A stretch of 64,000 nucleotides of DNA from Janibacter sp. A1S7 (GCF_037198315.1 NZ_CP144913.1:3286001-3350000), one strand, 5' to 3'; numbered from the stretch's first letter, positions 1 through 8,768 are shown. The notes: generated by a model from the letters alone, not told the origin. Numbers and translations are program-made.

Positions 1-2
1 AC

Positions 3-506
3 ACCAACTCCAGCCAGAGCGACAGCTCCTCGGCCACTCCCGTGGACCGCAGCGATGCGGTGTTCGACGCGTACGACGGGACGACGGTCCTCGGCTCGAC
101 CACCGGCACGGTCAATCTCGGCGTCGGTTCCGGCGACCCTGAGGTCGCAGGCGAGGAGGTCACCTTCGAGGTCACCGGCGTCACCGCCTCGCAGGAGGCG
201 ACCGTTCTGCACTACCAGCTCGTCGCGGACGAGAGGGTCGACTTCAGGGTCAGGGGCGAGTTCTGGGAGCAGCAGCCCTCCCTGCGGGTCCCCGGCTCGG
301 ACGAACGCATGCAGTCGGTGACCGCTGCCCTCCCCCCGCACGGCAGCGACAAGGGGTTGGAGGTCTGCGCCTGCACGGCGATCTACACCACCTTGACCGA
401 ACCCCAGCCGCAGGAGGTCGTCTACCCACCCCTGCCCGAGGGCACGAAGAAGATCGACGTCATCCTCCAGGAGCTCGATCCGGTGACCGTTCCGGTCACC
501 CGGTAG
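3..506 (+). CDS. C-terminal part of an exported hypothetical protein (5' end outside window)
   Basis: The reading frame is open from the window edge, so the true start lies upstream. The visible 167 residues begin with a Ser/Thr-rich, linker-like stretch. A compact, acidic, beta-rich region follows, with a CAC cysteine pair near its middle. A Ser-rich linker ahead of such a domain is usual for actinobacterial lipoproteins or membrane-anchored extracellular domains, but no signal sequence is visible. It converges on the leftward Tad operon, with 12 bases between the two stop codons. I do not recognise the family. Confidence 0.6.
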   Translation, partial: TNSSQSDSSSATPVDRSDAVFDAYDGTTVLGSTTGTVNLGVGSGDPEVAGEEVTFEVTGVTASQEATVLHYQLVADERVDFRVRGEFWEQQPSLRVPGSDERMQSVTAALPPHGSDKGLEVCACTAIYTTLTEPQPQEVVYPPLPEGTKKIDVILQELDPVTVPVTR

Positions 507-518
507 GACGCACGGGCC

Positions 519-1223
519 TCATCCCGCCAGGGCGGGCTCGAGGCCAAGGTCCGTGATCAGGGACGCGTCGACGCTGAAGTCCAGACCCCAACCGTCGTCC
601 TCGTTCCACTCCCAGAGAACGGGGATGTCCAGACCACCGCACTGAAGGGTGTCGGACACGTCATCGACAGGTGGCGGAGTGCTCGTCGACGACGTGGACG
701 ATGACGGTGACGACGAAGGACTCGTCGACGTCGAGGTCGAGGGGGCCGGCGGCTCCTGGGACGGGTTGCACGCGCTGAACGGCATGCCCAGCTTCGCATC
801 GGCCGACCGCCGCTCACGCTGCCCCGACTCGAGGACGGCCTTGCTCTCCACGGTGACCCGGATCCGGTCCTGGGCCGGGCTGTAGCTGTAGGAGACCAGG
901 GTGGCGTCGTTGCGGCCGGCGAAGTCCTGCGCGTTGGCCTGCCCCAGGCTGCCGGGAATCGCCTGCCCGTTCACGAGCGCCGAGACGATCTGCCCCGGAG
1001 CGTCATCGACGATGGACTCGGCGCCGGCCAGTGCGGCGGCATCGGCGGCAGCCTGCAGACCCGACGCCTCATCCGTCGCCTTGCTCAGTCGAGTGGCGAA
1101 CAGCAGGGCGAAGCCGAGCAGCAGGATCGACACGACGATGATGATCGACATCGCCGCAGCTCCTGATTCGCACTGACGTCCACCAGCGCGCGGCCGTTGG
1201 TCCTGACCACCCCTCGCTCGCAT
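519..1223 (-). CDS. TadG/TadE-like exported protein of the Tad pilus locus
   Basis: A 234-residue protein. An Arg-rich N-terminus ends in ESG followed by AAAM and a hydrophobic helix (about residues 25-43). This resembles TadE/TadG pseudopilins, but the Glu expected at mature position +5 is replaced by Ser, so normal processing is uncertain. The helix is followed by an Ala-rich segment (AADAAALAGA), the usual beginning of Tad-type minor pilins and Flp-associated TadG proteins. A Pro/Ser/Thr-rich low-complexity linker (about 145-185) and a short acidic C-terminal domain complete it. The ATG has a good GAGAGGA ribosome site. It is the last gene of the Tad operon, behind flp. Confidence 0.7.
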   Translation of the reverse strand: MRARGGQDQRPRAGGRQCESGAAAMSIIIVVSILLLGFALLFATRLSKATDEASGLQAAADAAALAGAESIVDDAPGQIVSALVNGQAIPGSLGQANAQDFAGRNDATLVSYSYSPAQDRIRVTVESKAVLESGQRERRSADAKLGMPFSACNPSQEPPAPSTSTSTSPSSSPSSSTSSTSTPPPVDDVSDTLQCGGLDIPVLWEWNEDDGWGLDFSVDASLITDLGLEPALAG

Positions 1224-1278
1224 GGGTACATCCTCTCGGCTCGTTCTCCATCCGCAAGTCGGGCCCCGACCTGCGACA

Positions 1279-1309
1279 AGGGCCGGGGTGCACAGCGCAC
1301 CCCGGCCCT
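1279..1309 (-). terminator. Strong intercistronic hairpin downstream of flp
   Basis: A perfect 13-base inverted repeat (AGGGCCGGGGTGC and its complement) with a 5-base loop lies between the flp stop and the start of the TadG-like gene. No U-run follows. It could be a partial terminator or an mRNA-stabilising 3' structure that keeps Flp pilin output far above the downstream minor protein. Confidence 0.6.
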
Positions 1310-1353
1310 ACCTCAGGCGGTCCCGGAACCAGCGTCCCCGGGCCGCCCTCGGA

Positions 1354-1563
1354 TCACTTGTCCAGGATCTCGTTGACGGAGTCGGTCACGGCGCCCGCGA
1401 CGTCTGCGTCGTTGATGACCGTGATGACGGCACCGACGATGATGGCAGCGACGATGAGCATGCCGACGTACTCCAGCGCGCTCGCGCCGCGCTCACGGTC
1501 CGACAGGCGCTGCGACAGCGTGTGCTGGACGACGATGAACTTGGCTGCGACCTTGTGCGTCAT
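1354..1563 (-). CDS. flp: Flp-type major pilin
   Basis: This 69-residue prepilin has the canonical class III signal: a charged leader of 26 residues, Gly26 | Ala27, then Glu31-Tyr32 at mature positions +5/+6, followed by one long hydrophobic helix (VGMLIVAAIIVGAVITV). A prepilin peptidase would remove the leader, and the mature subunit of about 43 residues would polymerise into the Tad/Flp pilus. The start was chosen at the ATG preceded by AAGGAGA; an upstream in-frame ATG lacks this site. It lies behind the response regulator and before the TadG-like gene, and hairpins on both sides suggest its own transcript. Confidence 0.93.
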   Translation of the reverse strand: MTHKVAAKFIVVQHTLSQRLSDRERGASALEYVGMLIVAAIIVGAVITVINDADVAGAVTDSVNEILDK

Positions 1564-1694
1564 GATGATTCTCCTTGGATCGAGACTGTGGGGTGGTTCC
1601 CCGGCCCCCTGAGACCGAGGAACCTTCGTCCGCGTGAACAAGAGAGACATTACGGTCGGTTCCATCGGGCCGGCAGGGCCCTCGGACCCGTCCT

Positions 1695-1719
1695 CGGGCC
1701 CAAGATCTCCTTGGGCCCG
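1695..1719 (-). terminator. Hairpin between response regulator and flp
   Basis: A 9-base inverted repeat (CGGGCCCAA / TTGGGCCCG, 7-base loop) begins ten bases after the response-regulator stop, in the direction of transcription. There is no poly-U tail. It probably attenuates read-through from the Tad operon and separates flp expression. Confidence 0.5.
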
Positions 1720-1728
1720 TAGGCCCAG

Positions 1729-2388
1729 TCAGCTGCGCAGCCAGTAGACGATGGCCTCGGCCCGCGACTCGACACCCAGCTCGGCGAAGATGGCGTTGAT
1801 GTGGTTCTTCACGGTCTTCTCCGCCAGGAAGAGCTCTGCGGCGATCTGCTGGTTCGATCGGCCCTTCGCCACCAGCTCCATGACTTCGACCTGACGCGGG
1901 CTCAGCGCCGTTGTCGTCTCTGCTGCGTCGTCCGTGCCCGCGGCCGGGGACGACGCAGCGCCCTGGGAGCTGGCCGCGCCGCCACGCAGCACGGCCAGGG
2001 CAGGGCCCGAGAAGGCTCCGGCGCCGGCGGCGCACTGTCGGATCATCGCTGCGAGGAACTGTGCATCGAAGGTCCCGTGGACAAGGTACCCACTCGCGCC
2101 CCGGCGCAGCGCGTCCTGGATGACATGGCTCTCGTCGGTGAACGTCATCATGATCACGGTCGCCCTCTCGGCGAGCTCGGTGATGACCGACACCCCGTCT
2201 CGCTTGGGCATCCGGACGTCGAGGAGCACCACGTCCGGCCGCGTCTCGGCCATGAGGGCGAGCGCTTCGTCACCATCGCCTGCCTCCCCGACGACGTGGA
2301 GGTCTGCCTCCGTCGACAGCAGTGCCTGCAGCCCCATGCGGACGACCGGGCTGTCGTCGACCACCAGAACCCGAAGTCTCGTGCTCAC
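1729..2388 (-). CDS. NarL/LuxR-family response regulator of the Tad locus
   Basis: A 219-residue two-domain regulator. The receiver carries Asp11-Asp12 and the phospho-acceptor Asp57 in LLDVRMP. The conserved lysine normally found in GYLLK is replaced: the text reads GASGYLVHG. A C-terminal LuxR helix-turn-helix (about 155-219, SPRQVEVMELVAKGRSNQQIA) binds DNA. Its start overlaps the stop of the histidine kinase gene by four bases (ATGA), so the pair is translationally coupled and probably forms a two-component system. Its position at the end of the tad genes suggests control of pilus expression, but the target is not shown. Confidence 0.9.
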   Translation of the reverse strand: MSTRLRVLVVDDSPVVRMGLQALLSTEADLHVVGEAGDGDEALALMAETRPDVVLLDVRMPKRDGVSVITELAERATVIMMTFTDESHVIQDALRRGASGYLVHGTFDAQFLAAMIRQCAAGAGAFSGPALAVLRGGAASSQGAASSPAAGTDDAAETTTALSPRQVEVMELVAKGRSNQQIAAELFLAEKTVKNHINAIFAELGVESRAEAIVYWLRS

Positions 2389-3554
2389 GCCTCGATCAGC
2401 CCTTCCCTGTGGATGTTCAGCATGACACTCGTCCCCTGGCCCGGAGCGGACGCCACCTCGACCAGTCCACCGATGCGCGCCATCCGCTCCCGGATGCCGG
2501 AGACCCCGTGGTGCCCGGCACGGGCAGCGGCACCCAAGGCGGTGTCGGTCATGCCGACACCGTCGTCAACCACCGTCAGAAGCAGCCTGTCCGGGCTCGG
2601 GCTCTCCAAGGAGAGGGCGACCCGGCACGGGCCCGCGTGGCGGTGCACGTTGTCCAGGGCCTCGGTGACGCAGTGCACGAGTTCGTACCGCACGGCCTCG
2701 TCCTCGGTGTCAAGATCCTGCCGCACGGTCAGCTCGATCTCTCGACCGGTGGTGGACTGCCAGGCCATGGCCACCTCGGCGACTGCCGAGGACAGGCTCT
2801 GGTCGGAGGACCGCTCACGGAGGGAGGACATGATCTGACGCATCTGGTGCACGGCCTGACCGGCCATGACCTGCAGCTCGTGGGCGCGTTCCCGGGCGTC
2901 CGGGGGGTTCTTCTCCACCAGCGAGGGAAGGGCAGCACTGGTCATGACGATCCCCTGCAGCGACTTCGCCATCGAGTCGTGGATCTCGCGTGCGATCGCC
3001 GTGCGCTCACTCGCCGCCGCTGCGCTGGCGATCGCGTCCCGGACAGCCCCCTGCGCACGACGCTCCCCCTCGACCGCGCGGGCGATGACAAGCCCCAGCA
3101 GCCACAGGACGACGAAGACGAAGGGGACGATGGCGGTGACCACGAAGTCCCGGAAGGTCCCTGTCGTCAGCAACGAGAGGATGTAGAGGGCCAGCAGGCA
3201 GATGATGACGATGCCTCCTGCGATGCGATCAACCCACAGCCCCAGCAGCAGGGCGGTCGGCAACAGCACGAGCACCAGGGGGGAGTCGACCCCGGTGAAG
3301 GCCACAGCCGTCGCCATGAGGGCGAGGTCGACGAGTGCCAGGCTCGGATGCTTGCTCACCATCCGCAGGTACTCCGGGCGCGCCAGGCCGACATAGGACG
3401 TCAGGCCAGCGGCCACGACCCCGATGAGGATCGCGGGCGTCAGCTCCCGTCCCACGACGAGGGCCAGTGCAGCGAGCAGTCCGACCAGACGGACGACGAA
3501 GGCCGTCTGGGTGACACTCGCCAGCAGGCGTGGCGGGGTGTGGACGTCAGCCAC
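2385..3554 (-). CDS. Membrane sensor histidine kinase (HisKA_3 / NarL-partner type)
   Basis: About 389 residues. Five or six hydrophobic segments fill roughly the first 160 residues. They are followed by the dimerisation and phospho-acceptor helix with the motif SERTAIAREIHDSMAKSL (His about 192), an N-box (EALDNVHRHAG) and a G-box (DDGVGMT) of the ATPase domain. The GTG at 3554 was chosen because it overlaps the stop of the preceding tadC by 8 bases, matching the coupled style of the operon; the frame is open for 16 further codons upstream. The sensor domain is entirely membrane-embedded, with no large extracellular loop. Confidence 0.88.
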   Translation of the reverse strand: MADVHTPPRLLASVTQTAFVVRLVGLLAALALVVGRELTPAILIGVVAAGLTSYVGLARPEYLRMVSKHPSLALVDLALMATAVAFTGVDSPLVLVLLPTALLLGLWVDRIAGGIVIICLLALYILSLLTTGTFRDFVVTAIVPFVFVVLWLLGLVIARAVEGERRAQGAVRDAIASAAAASERTAIAREIHDSMAKSLQGIVMTSAALPSLVEKNPPDARERAHELQVMAGQAVHQMRQIMSSLRERSSDQSLSSAVAEVAMAWQSTTGREIELTVRQDLDTEDEAVRYELVHCVTEALDNVHRHAGPCRVALSLESPSPDRLLLTVVDDGVGMTDTALGAAARAGHHGVSGIRERMARIGGLVEVASAPGQGTSVMLNIHREGLIEA

Positions 3555-4458
3555 CGAGCAACGACCCCAACTGCGCGCCGCCGACCGCCACGTACATGCC
3601 ACCGACGATGAGGATGATCGTCGCCGGCACCATGACGGCCGTGACCACCATCGTCACGCGTGGCTCCATCCGGGCCGCGAGCTGGCGCATCCGCTGTGCA
3701 GCCGCCTTGCGCATCTCCCCGGCGATCTGGTTGAGGGTGTCGACGAGGGGGGCGCCCAGCTCCTCGGACTGCAGGTAGGCGGTGACGAACTCGTCCATCG
3801 CCGCGGAGTCCGTGCGCTGCCGCAACGAGGTGAACGCCGACCGGACGGTGGCTCCGTTGTTGATCTGGTGGAGCACCGTCATGATCTCCTCGCCCACCGG
3901 GCCCTCGAAGCGCTGGGACACCGTCCCCAGGGCCGAACGGAATCCGACCCCGGCACTGACCGTGACCGCGAGGACGTCGAGGAAGTCCGGCAGGTCCCGG
4001 TCGATCTGCTCCCGGCGCTTGCGAGCCAGGCCGGAGAGCCGCGCCAGGGGCAGGACGACCACGGCGGCAAGGGCCAGCAGGACCTGGACGACGTTGGCCT
4101 GGACGACGGCGATGACCACCACGGGGGTGAGGATGATGATCCAGCGGGAGGCATTCGACAGCAGGGAGTCGACGCTCATCCCGTTGGGCCGACCGGCCAC
4201 GTCGACCTGGTGCTGCAACCAGCGGATGACCCGCGGAGGAAGGATCGTCCGCAACCTCGACCCCAGGGCCGACGCCATCCGCTGGAAGGCGCTCTCTCCC
4301 TCGCTCCTCCTGCGTTCCTCTGCGCGCAGGAGGACGAAGTCCTCGGCCAGCAGGTGCTCGGAGGGGTCCGACCGCAACAGGTGGTAGCCACGGAAGACGA
4401 GGACGACGACCAGGAGGGCGACCAGTCCGGGGATGGCTCCGATCAGAAGGCTCATCAC
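3547..4458 (-). CDS. tadC: Tad pilus inner-membrane platform protein TadC
   Basis: A 303-residue GspF/T2SSF-type protein. An N-terminal membrane helix is followed by a cytoplasmic stretch, two central helices (about 108-140), the conserved T2SSF domain (RDLPDFLDVLAVTVSAG) and a C-terminal helix. TadB and TadC together form the membrane platform on which TadA drives Flp assembly. The GTG start (with an adjacent ATG) overlaps the tadB stop. It matches TadC proteins in length. Confidence 0.9.
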   Translation of the reverse strand: MMSLLIGAIPGLVALLVVVLVFRGYHLLRSDPSEHLLAEDFVLLRAEERRRSEGESAFQRMASALGSRLRTILPPRVIRWLQHQVDVAGRPNGMSVDSLLSNASRWIIILTPVVVIAVVQANVVQVLLALAAVVVLPLARLSGLARKRREQIDRDLPDFLDVLAVTVSAGVGFRSALGTVSQRFEGPVGEEIMTVLHQINNGATVRSAFTSLRQRTDSAAMDEFVTAYLQSEELGAPLVDTLNQIAGEMRKAAAQRMRQLAARMEPRVTMVVTAVMVPATIILIVGGMYVAVGGAQLGSLLGG

Positions 4459-5375
4459 TCGACCTTCGTCATGCGTCGGATGATGAGCACGCCCGTGGCG
4501 AACAGCACGCCGGCGGTGACGAGGACGATCTGACCGACGATCTCCGTCGTCATCTTCTGGACCGTGCCCCCTTCGATGATGTTGAGCAGGAGGAGGATGG
4601 CGAAGCCGATGAGGACCATCATGTTGGACGTCGCCACGGACTGCGACAGCACCGTCTGCACCTCGCGGCGGGTCTCCTTGCGTTGGTCCAGGGCTGCCGC
4701 GATGTCACGCAGCGCGGACACCAAGGACCCGCCCGAGCGGGCCGAGACGATCAACGTGGAGATCAGGACGTTGCTCTCCCGGGTCCCGACGCGATCCTTC
4801 AACTCCGCCAGGGCCGAGTCGAGCGACGCACCGAACTTCATGGCATTGGCGACCCGCCCGAGCTCGGTGCGAGCAGGTTCGGTGAGCTCGTCACCCGCGA
4901 TCGCGACGGCCGTCGGTAGGGACAAGCCGGCATAGCTCGCGTTCGCGAGGACCCGCGCCAACTCGGGCAGCTGCGCGGTGAACTTCTCCCGGCGCCGTTG
5001 CTGTTCTCGCTGGAGGTACCACCGCAGGGCGAAGTACCCGACGACGACACCGAGGAGCGCCAGGGTCGGGGCCACGAAGTTCCACAGAACGTAGGTGACC
5101 ACGATGCCCACGCCCACGGCACCGCCGAGGACGAGCACCGGGCGCAGGGCCACGCCGGCGACGTCCAACTCGTTCTTCAACCAGCCCCCCAGCCGGGTTC
5201 GCGCCAGCCGTCGGTCCAGCACTTCGATCAGGGGCGCGTCGTCCGACAGTCGGGTGCTCTCGGCCCTGAGCACCGCCCGACGACGTTCGGCAGACAACTC
5301 GACGAGCTCCCGGACACCGAAGACGACGAGCAGGGCGGCAACGACTGAACCACCCACGATCACCAGGACCGTCAT
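4455..5375 (-). CDS. tadB: Tad pilus inner-membrane platform protein TadB
   Basis: This 306-residue paralogue of TadC has an N-terminal helix, a paired helix around residues 80-120, a T2SSF cytoplasmic domain (ELARVLANASYAGLSL) and two C-terminal helices. It works with TadC as the assembly platform. Its start overlaps the tadA stop by four bases. Order and lengths match actinobacterial tad loci. Confidence 0.9.
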   Translation of the reverse strand: MTVLVIVGGSVVAALLVVFGVRELVELSAERRRAVLRAESTRLSDDAPLIEVLDRRLARTRLGGWLKNELDVAGVALRPVLVLGGAVGVGIVVTYVLWNFVAPTLALLGVVVGYFALRWYLQREQQRRREKFTAQLPELARVLANASYAGLSLPTAVAIAGDELTEPARTELGRVANAMKFGASLDSALAELKDRVGTRESNVLISTLIVSARSGGSLVSALRDIAAALDQRKETRREVQTVLSQSVATSNMMVLIGFAILLLLNIIEGGTVQKMTTEIVGQIVLVTAGVLFATGVLIIRRMTKVE

Positions 5376-6727
5376 GTCGCGGTCCCGGACCCCGACGCTT
5401 CGCTGGGGGGCCCGCCCCCGAAGGGCGTCGTGTCGATGTTCCCGTAGCGGAGACGCTCGAGGAACTCCTCGGGGATCTCGTGCTGGACGAAGAGACCAGC
5501 CGACCCGTCGGGATTCTGTCCCCGGGCGTCGAAGGTCGTCAGCGGGATGAGGTTGAACTCCTCCTGTCGGCGGCTGGCGACATAGCAGATCTCTGTGACC
5601 CGCCGGCTTCCGTCCCTCTGGCGACCGAGCTGGACGATGACGTCGATCGCGGAGTTCGTCTGCGAACGCAGGGCGTGGAAGGGAACGTCGACCTCACTCA
5701 TCGCCGCCAAGGTCTCCAGGCGGGCGAGTGCATCGTCGGTGGAGTTGGCGTGCACCGTCGTCAGGGATCCGTCGTGACCGGTGTTCATCGCCTGGAGCAT
5801 GTCCAGCGCCTCCCCACCGCGGCACTCACCGACGATGATGCGATCCGGACGCATGCGAAGGGAGTTGCGCACCAGGTCACGGATCGTCACCTGCCCACGT
5901 CCCTCGACGTTCGGCGGGCGGGTCTCGAGCCTGATCGTGTGCGGCTGGTCCAGGCTGAGCTCGGCTGCGTCCTCGATCGTGACGATCCGCTCGTGCCGCG
6001 GGATGAAGGAGGACAGGGCATTGAGCAAGGTCGTCTTGCCGGAACCGGTGCCGCCGGAGACGACGACGTTGAGGCGGGCGGTGACACACGCTTGGAGCAG
6101 CGCGGCAGAGCGCTCGTCGAGACTGTGGTGCTCGCGAATGAGCGTCTGCAGGCTCAGGGCGCGCGGGAACAGACGGATCGTGACGGTCGGGCCATTGAGC
6201 GCAAGCGGTGGGAGCACGACATTGACGCGCGCGCCGCGGGGCATCCTGCTGTCCGCGGGCAGGCGGGCATCGGCCATCGGGCTCGACTCGTCGACACGAC
6301 GGTTGACCGTGGACACGATCCGATCGATCGTCTGGAGCAGCTGCTCCTCGCTGCTGAAGGGCGCCGGCCAGCGCTCCAGACGGCCGGCACGCTCGACGAA
6401 GATCGTGTCGTGACCGTTGATCATGACCTCGCTGACTTCCGGGTCGGCGAGGATCGGCTCGAGGACACCCAGACCCACGGCCTCGTCGACGACGCGGCGG
6501 ATGAGCTGGTTGCGCTCGCTCGCGGAGACGACGACGCCCTCGCGGGAGACGAGGTGGGCGATGACGCGCTCGAGACGCGCTCGACGTTGGTTCGCGTCGA
6601 GCTGGTTCAGCTCGTGGAGGTCGACCTCCTCGAGCAGCAGCCGGCGGAAGAAGGCGACCTGGGACTCGTCCTCGGTCGCCTGCCCGACGGGGCTGTCGCC
6701 GGCGAAGGAGGTGTACGAGCGGCTCAC
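5372..6727 (-). CDS. tadA: Tad pilus assembly ATPase TadA/CpaF
   Basis: A secretion/assembly ATPase of 451 residues. It has an N-terminal helical domain and a RecA-like core with Walker A GGTGSGKTT (about 225-233), Asp-box IEDAAEL and Walker B/His-box region (IIVGECRGGEALDMLQAMNTGHDGS, quoted in parts as VGECRGGEA and NTGHDGS). The GTG at 6727 was chosen because it overlaps the tadE stop (GTGA); the longer open frame upstream is Arg/Gly-rich shadow sequence over tadE. It hydrolyses ATP to power Flp extrusion through TadB/TadC. Confidence 0.92.
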   Translation of the reverse strand: MSRSYTSFAGDSPVGQATEDESQVAFFRRLLLEEVDLHELNQLDANQRRARLERVIAHLVSREGVVVSASERNQLIRRVVDEAVGLGVLEPILADPEVSEVMINGHDTIFVERAGRLERWPAPFSSEEQLLQTIDRIVSTVNRRVDESSPMADARLPADSRMPRGARVNVVLPPLALNGPTVTIRLFPRALSLQTLIREHHSLDERSAALLQACVTARLNVVVSGGTGSGKTTLLNALSSFIPRHERIVTIEDAAELSLDQPHTIRLETRPPNVEGRGQVTIRDLVRNSLRMRPDRIIVGECRGGEALDMLQAMNTGHDGSLTTVHANSTDDALARLETLAAMSEVDVPFHALRSQTNSAIDVIVQLGRQRDGSRRVTEICYVASRRQEEFNLIPLTTFDARGQNPDGSAGLFVQHEIPEEFLERLRYGNIDTTPFGGGPPSEASGSGTAT

Positions 6728-7068
6728 GGGATCACCGGCATCTCGACCGAGCGCGTGACGGAACCGAGCGAGAACGGCAAGACCGTCGGGATCTCGACCT
6801 CGACGGTGTACTGATAGCCGTCTCCTGCGGTCAGGGTCCCGTGGGACGTCCTGGGCTCGAGCGTGCCGCCAAGGGACTCCTGCACGGCGGTCTTGGGGTT
6901 GCCACCCGTGGCCTCCGCACGAGCGCCGGCCCGAGCCGCCTCCCCCGTCTCCACGACGGTCCATCCGACGACCCCGACCTGGAGCGCGATCATCGCCGAC
7001 AACAGCAGGACGGGCAGCGTCCCGGCGACCTCGAGCGCTGCGGCTCCCCGCTCACGGCGCACGGTCAT
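6724..7068 (-). CDS. TadE-like minor pilin
   Basis: This 114-residue protein starts MTVRRERG | AAALEV, a class III prepilin site with Glu at mature +5. A hydrophobic helix and a small extracellular domain rich in beta strands follow. TadE-type pseudopilins are thought to help initiate or cap the Flp pilus. It overlaps neighbours on both sides by four bases. Its C-terminal region resembles the C-terminal extension of the CpaE-like protein just upstream, suggesting the two arose by duplication. Confidence 0.85.
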   Translation of the reverse strand: MTVRRERGAAALEVAGTLPVLLLSAMIALQVGVVGWTVVETGEAARAGARAEATGGNPKTAVQESLGGTLEPRTSHGTLTAGDGYQYTVEVEIPTVLPFSLGSVTRSVEMPVIP

Positions 7069-8768
7069 GGCTCCATCACCACCCCTTCGGTCACGGTCAG
7101 TTCCTGGGGTAGGCCGGGGACGTCGAAGGAGACCGGGATGTCCATGCGCACGGTGACGGTGTCGCCGTGCGCACTGACGTCGACGCCCGAGCCGAAGGGC
7201 TCCGGAACCGAGTTGCGCGCCTCGGTCCGAGCGGCGCCCTCATCGCTGCTGATGGCCCACTCCCGGGTGGCGGCCCCACTCGCGTGCCCGGTGTAGATGA
7301 AGGTCAGCCCGGTGACCGCGAGCTGCCAGCCGAGGACGGCGAGGATGAGGGCCAGCGGGATCATGGCAGCGTTCTCGAGGGCCACGGCGCCCCGCTCCCG
7401 CACGGCCGCCCCCGGCGAACGCGGCACGGGAACGGTCGACTCCGCTGCCGGGGACGCGGCGACCGCAGCCCCCTTCGCTGCTCCGCCGTGCCCGGACCCG
7501 TCCTCGGTGGACCTGCTCGTGGCCTTCGACTGCGCCGCCTGCTCGTTCTTGCGTTCTTTGCCTCGTCGGCGGCGCACCCGCGGCGGCGCCGGCGGCGGTG
7601 CGGCAGCGGACGTGCCGGCCTTGCCCGACAGGCCCAGGTCGCAGCGAATCGCACGGATCAGACGCCACCAACCCGCCTCGGTGACCGAGCGCGGGTCACG
7701 ATCGTTGATCGCCTGCTCGAGCACCCTCGGGCTCAGGGGGATCGTGGTGTCGAGGACACTCGCAGTCGTCAGCTTCCCCACTGCCGAGCTCGGGAAGAGG
7801 CTGGCCTTGTCGACCTGGTTGACGAGGATCATGCACGACGCCTCGTCAGTGACACCCAGCGCCTCCCAGGCCTGCATCCGCTTGCGCATCGCCCGCACGG
7901 CGAGGACGTCCGCGGTCGTCACCACGAGAGTCATGCCGACTGCCTCGACGACCGCGGCCTGAGTCGGCGAGACGTGCCCGCCACCGTCGACCACGACGAG
8001 GTCGAAGTCCCGACGCAGCAACTCGATGATCGCCCGCAGTGCATCCGGGGTGACGTACTCCGCCTCCCGGACGTCCACCGGCGCGAGCATCATGTACAGC
8101 CCGGTCTCGTGGTGGACCAGGGCATCCCGAACGGTCTGCGCCGTCATGTCGTCCGACACCCGGGCGACATTGGCGATCGACACCGCCTGTCGGACCTCGA
8201 GAAGCGCGCTGACATCGCCCTTCTCCACGTCCGCGTCGACGACGCAGACGCGCGCGTCCGGACTCTCCATGAGGTGGTCGAGGGCCAGGTGGGTGGCGAC
8301 GGTCGTCGTGCCCACCCCTCCCTTCGCACCGACCACGGCCAACACCTTGCCCCGGCGGCTGGTGGTGACCTCCATGCCCTCGAGCACGGAGCGCATGGAG
8401 TTGGACCACCCGACCGCCGTGTCGAGGTGTGTGGCCACGTCCTCGTAGGCGAAGGGGTAGCCGATCACCCCCCGAGCGCCGGCGGACATGGCCTGGATCG
8501 TCTTCTCCGGCGTCCGGAGCGCCGAGATGACCAGAACCGATGTCCCGGGGGAACGGCGACTCAGCTCGCCCACGATGACACTCGTGGGGTGCGGACCGAG
8601 GTTCTCGTCGACGAGGACAACCAACGGGTTCGCCCGACGTGTTCGCTCCAGGAGCGCGTCCGTGGTCTCGGTGATCGCCTCGACCTGGTAGTCCCCCTGC
8701 TCGTCGAGGATGCCCGAGAGGTCCGAGGCCAGGTTGGGATCCGGAGTTCCGATGATGACGCTGGTCAT
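7065..8768 (-). CDS. CpaE-like MinD/ParA ATPase fused to a TadE-like pseudopilin
   Basis: 567 residues with three parts. Residues 1-125 look like an atypical receiver domain, as in CpaE. Residues 138-380 are a MinD-type ATPase with the deviant Walker A AKGGVGTTT (148-156). After a charged, Ala/Pro-rich linker (about 380-455) comes a complete TadE-like module: RERG460 | AVALE with Glu at +5, a hydrophobic helix and a small exported domain. CpaE proteins localise Tad machinery and normally end after the ATPase. The frame is continuous and no stop or frameshift separates the parts. Prepilin peptidase could cut after Gly460 and release the cytoplasmic ATPase from the pseudopilin. Confidence 0.85.
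   Translation of the reverse strand: MTSVIIGTPDPNLASDLSGILDEQGDYQVEAITETTDALLERTRRANPLVVLVDENLGPHPTSVIVGELSRRSPGTSVLVISALRTPEKTIQAMSAGARGVIGYPFAYEDVATHLDTAVGWSNSMRSVLEGMEVTTSRRGKVLAVVGAKGGVGTTTVATHLALDHLMESPDARVCVVDADVEKGDVSALLEVRQAVSIANVARVSDDMTAQTVRDALVHHETGLYMMLAPVDVREAEYVTPDALRAIIELLRRDFDLVVVDGGGHVSPTQAAVVEAVGMTLVVTTADVLAVRAMRKRMQAWEALGVTDEASCMILVNQVDKASLFPSSAVGKLTTASVLDTTIPLSPRVLEQAINDRDPRSVTEAGWWRLIRAIRCDLGLSGKAGTSAAAPPPAPPRVRRRRGKERKNEQAAQSKATSRSTEDGSGHGGAAKGAAVAASPAAESTVPVPRSPGAAVRERGAVALENAAMIPLALILAVLGWQLAVTGLTFIYTGHASGAATREWAISSDEGAARTEARNSVPEPFGSGVDVSAHGDTVTVRMDIPVSFDVPGLPQELTVTEGVVMEP

Noticed and set aside
2322..3611. Plus-strand open frame of 429 codons opposite the histidine kinase
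   Set aside because: Antisense to an intact kinase with all motifs; composition is His/Gln/Arg/Asp-biased.
7065..8768. Possibility that the CpaE-pseudopilin fusion is a frameshift or two genes
   Set aside because: The frame is continuous through the linker with no stop, and the linker is typical disordered sequence. A separate internal start was considered, but there is no clear ribosome site before the pseudopilin part. A sequencing check would still be sensible.
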